Assembly (NCBI GenBank): GCA_027064285.1
Contig: JAMOPX010000028.1
Coordinates: 1-21,330, forward strand
Direction: 5' to 3'
Source: Desulfobacterales bacterium
GTDB lineage: Bacteria > Desulfobacterota > DSM-4660 > Desulfatiglandales > JALVZP01
Length of the DNA: 21,330 bases
Shown here in pieces: positions 16,057 through 21,330 of the stretch; within the stretch, counting starts at the first letter, position 1, and each line of letters opens with the position of its first letter. A program made the translations under genes and the position numbers. The notes under the pieces are model-generated. The model did not search any database. It was not told the origin of the DNA and saw only the letters and a list, made by a program, of their open reading frames with translations.

Positions 16057-17502
16057 CTATAAGGAAAGATAATCAAGTTGTTGCAAGATCATCTCTCTTA
16101 CAAGCTTTGCGTTTGCCTGGCCTCTGGTCTTTTTCATTACCTGTCCAACAAGAAAGTTTATCGCTTCCCTTTTACCGCTCTTTATTTTTTCCACAATTTC
16201 CTGATTTTCAGCTATTACTTCTTTTATCATTTGTTCAAGGACATCCTTCTCCTGAATCACCTTTATATCTTTTTCTTTTATTATCTCAGATGGGTCTTTT
16301 CCTGAAACAAACATCTCTTCTAATATGGACTTTGCTATCTGCTCTGTAATCTGTCCATCTGAAAGCAGATTAATAAGTTCTGAAAATGCCTTTGGTTTAA
16401 CAGGACATTCCTTTATACCTATGCTATCACTTTTAAGTAATCTAAAAAGTTCATTAATTACCCAAAGAGAAAGTCTTTTGTAATTGGATGTATATTCTGC
16501 ACATCTCTCAAAATAATCTGCTGTTTCTCTTTGTTTAGTAAGGATTAGTACATCGGATCTGGAAATCCCATATTTTTCTACAAATCTTTTCACCTTTTCA
16601 GCGGGAAGCTCAGGAATCTTTTCTTTTACCAAAGAAACAAATTCTGGAGATATATCAAGCTCCACAAGATCTGGCTCTGGAAAGTATCTGTAATCAGGTG
16701 CGTCTTCCTTTGTTCTCATTGGTATGGTAACCTTTTTCCTTTCATCAAAAAGCCTTGTTTCCTGCACAATCTTTTTCCCTGCCTTTAACAGTTCACTTTG
16801 CCTTTTTATCTCATACTGAAGGGCATCCAGTATAAATCTAAAAGATGACATATTTTTTATCTCTACCCTTTCATTAAACCCTTTTTCTCCTTTTTTTCTG
16901 AGAGATATATTCACATCACACCTGAACTGCCCTTTTTCCATTATACAGTCGCTTACTCCCATGTACTGTAAGGTCTGTCTCACTGTTTCTAAATATTCTT
17001 TTGCTTCCTTCAATGAGCGTATAGGATTTCTTGTATGATCAGACACTATTTCTATAAGAGGAACCCCTGCTCTGTTAAAGTCAACAAGACTGTATCCTTT
17101 TTCATGCACAAGTTTTCCAGCATCCTCCTCTAAGTGTATTCTTTTTATTCCTACTTTATAAGGTTTTCCATCATCTCCTGTTATCTCCACATAACCATCT
17201 TCACATAAAGGATGCTCATATTGAGATATCTGATAACCTTTTGGAAGGTCAGGATAAAAATAGTTCTTCCTGGCAAATACAGCCCTTCTGTTTATCCTGC
17301 AGTTAAACGCAAGCCCTGCCATTATAGTAAATTCCACTGCTCTTTTGTTTAAAACAGGCAGGGTACCTGGTTGTGCAGTACAAACAGGACATATATGGGT
17401 ATTAGGGTCTGCATCTGGATCTACAGCACAGCTACAAAAAAGCTTTGATCTTGTCTTTAATTCAGCGTGAACCTCAAAGCAGATTAGTGGTTCAAATTCC
17501 AT
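16057..17502 (-). CDS. gatB: Asp/Glu-tRNA amidotransferase subunit B (GatB)
   Basis: tRNA-binding and kinase subunit of GatCAB. It phosphorylates the Asp or Glu attached to tRNA(Asn) or tRNA(Gln), then amidates it with ammonia channelled from GatA. At 481 aa it is full length. Seen: the N-terminal FEVHAELKTRSKLFCSC (9-25), zinc cysteines C23, C25, C38 and C41 (HICPVC), YPDLPKGYQISQYEHPL (83-99), and the C-terminal helical/YqeY-like tail with SDGQIT and FLVGQVMKKTRGQANAKLV. The canonical EVHVQL-type segment is slightly changed to EVHAEL, which looks conservative. The start codon lies inside gatA: the genes overlap by 19 nt (17484-17502), and AAGGAG at 17515-17520 serves as a ribosome site. It is the third gene of the aspS-gatC, gatA, gatB operon. 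Confidence 0.96.
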   Translation of the reverse strand: MEFEPLICFEVHAELKTRSKLFCSCAVDPDADPNTHICPVCTAQPGTLPVLNKRAVEFTIMAGLAFNCRINRRAVFARKNYFYPDLPKGYQISQYEHPLCEDGYVEITGDDGKPYKVGIKRIHLEEDAGKLVHEKGYSLVDFNRAGVPLIEIVSDHTRNPIRSLKEAKEYLETVRQTLQYMGVSDCIMEKGQFRCDVNISLRKKGEKGFNERVEIKNMSSFRFILDALQYEIKRQSELLKAGKKIVQETRLFDERKKVTIPMRTKEDAPDYRYFPEPDLVELDISPEFVSLVKEKIPELPAEKVKRFVEKYGISRSDVLILTKQRETADYFERCAEYTSNYKRLSLWVINELFRLLKSDSIGIKECPVKPKAFSELINLLSDGQITEQIAKSILEEMFVSGKDPSEIIKEKDIKVIQEKDVLEQMIKEVIAENQEIVEKIKSGKREAINFLVGQVMKKTRGQANAKLVREMILQQLDYLSL

Positions 17503-18935
17503 TTATCTTCCATGCTCCTTTGGTAAAAATGGGCTAATTTTATTATGGTCTGCTCATTAAATGCCTTTGAAATCAACTGTATTCCAATAGGAAGATCATC
17601 AATATAACCACAGGGAATGCTTATTCCCGGAAGACCTGAAAGGTTTAAGGATACAGTATATACATCCACAAGATACATCTTTAATGGATCATCTATTCTT
17701 TCTCCAATCCTGAATGGAAGGATAGGGCTGACAGGCGTAAGCATACAATCTACTTTTTCAAATCCTTTTTTAAAGTCCTCTCTTATAAGTGTTCTCACCT
17801 TAAGTGCCTTAAGATAATATGCCTCATAGTATCCTGCAGAAAGCACATATGTGCCAAGCATAATCCTTCTTTTCACTTCTCTTCCAAATCCAAACATCCT
17901 TGTTTTTTTATACATCTCAATGAGTCCATCTGAGCTTTGCCTTATCCCATACTTTACTCCATCATATCTTGCAAGATTACTACTTGCTTCTGCAGTTGCA
18001 ATAAGATAATAAGTACTTATTGCATACTTGGTATGTGGCAAGGAAATCTCCTCTACTATTGCACCTGCATCTTGCAAAAATTTAACAGCTTCCATAAATT
18101 TATCTTTTATCCTGCTATCTAAACCCTCTACGAAATATTCTCTTGGAAGCCCCACTTTTATACCTTTTATATCCTGATTTAAGGCTGATCTGAAATCAGG
18201 GATTGATACAGAAACTGAGGTAGTATCTTTTGGATCACGACCGCAAATATGATTCAAGAGCATGGCACAATCTTCCACACTTTTGCATATAGGCCCTATC
18301 TGGTCAAGAGAAGAGGCATAAGCAACAAGACCATATCTGGAAACCCTGCCATAGGTTGGTTTCATTCCTACCACACCGCAAAAGCTGGCAGGCTGTCTTA
18401 TAGAGCCACCTGTATCAGATCCTAAGGCAAAAACAGCCTCTCCACAGGCAACAGCTGCTGCAGAACCACCACTTGATCCTCCAGGAACATAACCTTTTTT
18501 CACAGGATTCTGGGTCGGGCCAAAGGCACTTGTTTCTGTGGAAGAGCCCATGGCGAACTCATCCATATTTGTCTTGCCTATGATAATTGCTCCTGCCTTT
18601 AAAAGCCTATCTACCACAGTAGCATTATAAGGAGGCACATAGTTGGCAAGGATATTCGAGGCACAAGTGGTCTTTATTCCCTTTGTGCATATGTTGTCCT
18701 TTATAGCAATTGGTATCCCGTCTATGTCTGAGAGGAGTTCTCCTTTTCTCTGTCTTTTCTCTGCCTCTTCTGCCTGAAACTTTGCAAGATCTTTGGTTAC
18801 AGTTATATATGCGTTTATTTCTGGTTCCTTCTCTTTTATTCTCTTTAAGACAGAGTTTAAGATCTCTTTTGGGGATATCTCTTTTTTCTTTATAAGTTCT
18901 GAAAGCTTGTAAGCACTTAAATCGCAAAGTTCCAT
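17484..18935 (-). CDS. gatA: Asp/Glu-tRNA amidotransferase subunit A (GatA)
   Basis: Amidase-signature glutaminase of GatCAB that releases ammonia from Gln or Asn for transfer to misacylated tRNA. Length is 483 aa, normal. The Ser-cisSer-Lys triad is fully visible and falls at the same numbers I remember for S. aureus GatA: K79 (PIAIKDN), S154 (PGGSSGGS) and S178 (SDTGGSIRQP). Also present are MKPTYGRVSRYGLVAYASS, SLDQIGP and the late IPCGYIDDLPIGIQLISKAF. Its ATG overlaps the aspS-gatC stop by one base (TAATG on the minus strand), so it is translationally coupled to the fusion upstream. The order fusion, gatA, gatB supplies all three amidotransferase subunits from one message. Confidence 0.96.
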   Translation of the reverse strand: MELCDLSAYKLSELIKKKEISPKEILNSVLKRIKEKEPEINAYITVTKDLAKFQAEEAEKRQRKGELLSDIDGIPIAIKDNICTKGIKTTCASNILANYVPPYNATVVDRLLKAGAIIIGKTNMDEFAMGSSTETSAFGPTQNPVKKGYVPGGSSGGSAAAVACGEAVFALGSDTGGSIRQPASFCGVVGMKPTYGRVSRYGLVAYASSLDQIGPICKSVEDCAMLLNHICGRDPKDTTSVSVSIPDFRSALNQDIKGIKVGLPREYFVEGLDSRIKDKFMEAVKFLQDAGAIVEEISLPHTKYAISTYYLIATAEASSNLARYDGVKYGIRQSSDGLIEMYKKTRMFGFGREVKRRIMLGTYVLSAGYYEAYYLKALKVRTLIREDFKKGFEKVDCMLTPVSPILPFRIGERIDDPLKMYLVDVYTVSLNLSGLPGISIPCGYIDDLPIGIQLISKAFNEQTIIKLAHFYQRSMEDKWNLNH

Positions 18936-21067
18936 TATTGAATCACCTTTGGCACTTTAAAAAATCTATCTTCTTTTTCTGGAGACTGCTCTATTATGTC
19001 GTCCATAACAGAAGGATCTTCAGATATCTGATCATCTCTCCACACATTTTTTATCTCTAATACACCTGTACTTGGGGGAATATCATCTACATTTAACTCA
19101 TTGAGCTGTTCCACATAGGAGAGGATATCGCCAAGATCCTTTGAAAGCACAGAAAGCTCCTCTTCTTCTATTTCAAGCCTTGCAAGTCTTGCAATATGTC
19201 TTACCTGATCCGCTGTTATCTGCTGTTTCTTTGGTGATTGATCAGATGTCTCTGATTCTGCGCCCTTCTCAATTCTGATTCCCAGCTCCTCAAGCTGTTC
19301 CTTCTCAACCTCTGTGGGAGCACCTGTAAGCAAGCAGACAGCTTTTCTGTTTTTTGGAAAGGCTATCACATCCCTTATGGACTCTGTTTTGAGTATCATG
19401 GCTACTGTTCTGTCAATTCCGAGTGCAATGCCTCCATGTGGGGGTGCTCCATATTCAAGTGCTCTTAAGAAGAATCCGAATTTCTGCTCTGCTGTTTCTG
19501 GATCTATTCCTATTGCCTCAAAGATCCTTTTTTGTATCTCCAACTTATGAATACGGATACTTCCACCACCAAGTTCTTCTCCATTTACTACTATATCATA
19601 TGCTCTTGCCTTAAGAGACAAAAGCTCATCCTTGTTTTTTGGATCAAATTCTTCTTTTTCAGGCATGGTAAATGGATGGTGTTTTGGACTGATTTCACCG
19701 TCCTTTAATTCAAACAGGGGAAAATCAGTTATCCAGACCGGAACATAGAGATCCTCAGGAATAAGATCGAGTCTTTTTGCAAAATCCAATCTCAGTCTGC
19801 CCAGCACTTCATTTACAAGCTCTTTTGATTGATCTGCTACCATAATAAGCACATCCCCATCCCTTGCATCAAATCTCTTTTTTAATCCATCCTGCTCTGC
19901 TTCGGAAAAAAATTGAACAATATTAGACTGAAGCCTTCCATTTAGCAGCTTCATCCATGTCATCCCTTTTGCACCAAAAGATGGAGCGATCTTCATAGCA
20001 TATTCATTCTGAAGAAGGTTCTTGCTGAGTCTTTGAGCTTCCCCCCTTATACAGAATCCTTTTACTACCCCACCTTTTTCTATAATGCTTCTGAATATAG
20101 AATATCCTGTGTTTTTTACTACATCTGTAACATCTATCATCTCCATTCCAAATCTGAGATCCGGTCTGTCTGTGCCATATCTGTTCATTGCATCTTCATA
20201 AGTCATTCTTAAAAACGGTCTTTTTAGCTCTATTTCACCTATTTTAAATATTTTTACTATGATTTCCTCAATTGTTTCATATATAAACTCCTCATCTATA
20301 AAGCTTGCCTCTAAATCCAGTTGAGTGAATTCAGGCTGTCTGTTTGGCCTGAGATCTTCATCTCTAAAACATCTTGCTATTTGAAAGTACTTATCTACTC
20401 CTCCTATCATGCATATCTGTTTAAAAAGCTGGGGAGACTGAGGCAGGGCATAAAACTTTCCCTTATGCACCCTGCTCGGAACCAAATAATCTCTGGCTCC
20501 TTCTGGTGTGCTTTTTGTGAGATAAGGTGTTTCTATCTCTACAAAACCCTTCTGGTGCAAACAATCCCTTATCTGCTTTATTATCTCATATCTTTTCCTA
20601 AGCAATTCTTGAACAGAAGGTCTTCTAAGATCTAAGTATCTGTATTTAAGTCTTAGCTCTTCATCTATATTTTTGGGGCTTGATTTTATCTCTTCTCCAA
20701 ATACCATTGCCTTTTCTGATATCTGAAATGGCAGCACCTTGGATCTGGCAAGTATCTGAAGCTCTTGTGCAATTACTTCTATATCACCAGTTCTTATATA
20801 AGGATTTTCTGTGCCCTTTTCCCTTATCCTAACTTTTCCTTTTACCTGAATGACAAACTCTTCTTTTAATAACTTGCTCAGCTCATGAGCACTTTTACTT
20901 ATCTCTGGATCAAATACCACCTGTATGATTCCAGAAGTGTCTCTCATGTGAATAAAAAGCACATTTCCATGGTCTCTTATGGCATCCACCCATCCCATAA
21001 GTAACACAGAGCTATCAGCATCAGATTTGCTTAGTGTTCCACAGTATGTCCTTTGTCTCCACTGCAC
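18935..21067 (-). CDS. aspS: Aspartyl-tRNA synthetase fused to GatC
   Basis: A single 710-aa frame with two parts. Residues 1 to about 600 are bacterial-type AspRS. It has an N-terminal OB-fold anticodon domain (GWVDAIRDHGNVLFIHMRD, 25-43), class II motif 2 (FQIARCFRDEDLR, 228-240), the bacterial GAD insertion (about 290-420), and motif 3 (GGIALGIDRTVAMI, 545-558). After a polar linker (about 601-615), residues 616-710 are a complete GatC, running from ITADQVRHIARLARLEI to the typical ending FFKVPKVIQ. No stop or frameshift lies between them. H33 and G85 match positions linked to non-discriminating AspRS, which charges both tRNA(Asp) and tRNA(Asn). The start is GTG at 21065-21067, supported by GAGGAGGGG (21076-21084 on minus) with an 8-nt spacer. 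No separate gatC is seen beside gatA and gatB. Confidence 0.95.
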   Translation of the reverse strand: MQWRQRTYCGTLSKSDADSSVLLMGWVDAIRDHGNVLFIHMRDTSGIIQVVFDPEISKSAHELSKLLKEEFVIQVKGKVRIREKGTENPYIRTGDIEVIAQELQILARSKVLPFQISEKAMVFGEEIKSSPKNIDEELRLKYRYLDLRRPSVQELLRKRYEIIKQIRDCLHQKGFVEIETPYLTKSTPEGARDYLVPSRVHKGKFYALPQSPQLFKQICMIGGVDKYFQIARCFRDEDLRPNRQPEFTQLDLEASFIDEEFIYETIEEIIVKIFKIGEIELKRPFLRMTYEDAMNRYGTDRPDLRFGMEMIDVTDVVKNTGYSIFRSIIEKGGVVKGFCIRGEAQRLSKNLLQNEYAMKIAPSFGAKGMTWMKLLNGRLQSNIVQFFSEAEQDGLKKRFDARDGDVLIMVADQSKELVNEVLGRLRLDFAKRLDLIPEDLYVPVWITDFPLFELKDGEISPKHHPFTMPEKEEFDPKNKDELLSLKARAYDIVVNGEELGGGSIRIHKLEIQKRIFEAIGIDPETAEQKFGFFLRALEYGAPPHGGIALGIDRTVAMILKTESIRDVIAFPKNRKAVCLLTGAPTEVEKEQLEELGIRIEKGAESETSDQSPKKQQITADQVRHIARLARLEIEEEELSVLSKDLGDILSYVEQLNELNVDDIPPSTGVLEIKNVWRDDQISEDPSVMDDIIEQSPEKEDRFFKVPKVIQ

Positions 21068-21097
21068 AATATAAACCCCTCCTCTTAGGACTTCATA

Positions 21098-21126
21098 TAT
21101 ATAGAGGATATGCTACTTATGATCAA
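21098..21126 (-). promoter_or_regulatory. Sigma-70-type promoter of the aspS-gatC operon
   Basis: On the minus strand TTGATC (21121-21126) is followed by a 17-nt spacer and TATATA (21098-21103). Transcription would start near 21091, leaving a leader of about 23 nt that contains the strong Shine-Dalgarno. The spacing is ideal and the hexamers match the consensus TTGACA and TATAAT at 4 of 6 and 5 of 6 positions. The call rests on sequence only. Confidence 0.55.
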
Positions 21127-21235
21127 GTAAAAAGGAGCATGTTCGAAAAAACTTTCAAACAGATTCTGAAGACTCATCTGTAATCAGAATTTATATCAAG
21201 ATGTGCGGAAATGTAGATAATACATTTTGGGTTTA

Positions 21236-21330
21236 GTGAATGAAAGCTATCATTATTACAAAAATCCACGTCAGAAAGCCCATAAGCTTCAGCTATGGGA
21301 TGAATGGCGTATCATTCATTATTATAAGCA
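21236..21330 (+). CDS. Possible 5' fragment of an unrecognised gene at the right edge
   Basis: A plus-strand frame is open from 21221 (after a TAA at 21218-21220) to the end of the window. A GTG at 21236 is a possible start. The roughly 31 residues are rich in Tyr, His, Trp, Lys and Arg (including YHYYKNPRQKAHKLQLWDEW). That looks more protein-like than the ATG frame beginning at 21240, but no family is recognised. There is no clear ribosome site. It would be divergent from aspS-gatC. The rest of 21127-21235 shows nothing I can name. Confidence 0.2.
   Translation, partial: MNESYHYYKNPRQKAHKLQLWDEWRIIHYYK

Noticed and set aside
21139..21183. Short plus-strand ORF of 14 codons after AAGGAGC near 21131.
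   Set aside because: It is very short and lies in the upstream region of aspS-gatC. The ribosome-like AAGGAG is only 2-3 nt from the ATG. There is no supporting evidence.

Overview
This is a gene-dense, AT-rich bacterial chromosome segment, below about 40% GC by eye. Arginine is encoded mostly by AGA/AGG, isoleucine often by ATA, and the proteins are rich in Lys and Glu. Those traits are common in thermophiles. An Aquifex-type fused ATP sulfurylase/APS kinase, an indirect Asn/Gln-tRNA pathway (GatCAB) and a SecA with long insertions fit an anaerobic, possibly sulfur-metabolising Gram-negative lineage such as a thermophilic Desulfobacterota relative. That placement is inference: the window holds no rRNA. 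I see no CRISPR array, tRNA, rRNA, insertion sequence or phage gene.

Layout. Nucleotides 1-285 hold the 3' end of an acyl-CoA/AMP-forming ligase. Next, cbiQ and cbiO (376-1853) encode the membrane and ATPase parts of a Co/Ni ECF transporter. holB (1854-2861, minus) abuts cbiO stop to stop. A 469-bp AT-rich gap (2862-3330) leads into a plus-strand block with gaps of 14 nt or less: sat-cysC, a five-PAS hybrid histidine kinase, secA, argJ, a GDP-mannose pyrophosphorylase and a phosphomannomutase (3331-15306). A convergent minus-strand block follows. Read from the right, it is a promoter, aspS fused to gatC, gatA, gatB, and a small SAM-dependent methyltransferase (21067 down to 15296).

How the genes fit together. 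The right block is one functional unit. AspRS charges tRNA, and GatCAB amidates Asp-tRNA(Asn) and/or Glu-tRNA(Gln). GatC is covalently attached to AspRS, so synthetase and amidotransferase are physically joined. The left block looks like one transcription unit of mostly unrelated housekeeping genes; manC and manB would together make GDP-mannose from mannose-6-phosphate.

Three things deserve a second look. (1) The Sat half of Sat-CysC has lost substrate-contacting motif residues while the rest of the fold and the APS kinase half look intact. (2) A near-identical 32-bp hairpin-forming element sits in the same orientation just upstream of two unlinked genes, sat-cysC and the methyltransferase. 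(3) The AspRS-GatC fusion carries residues associated with non-discriminating AspRS.
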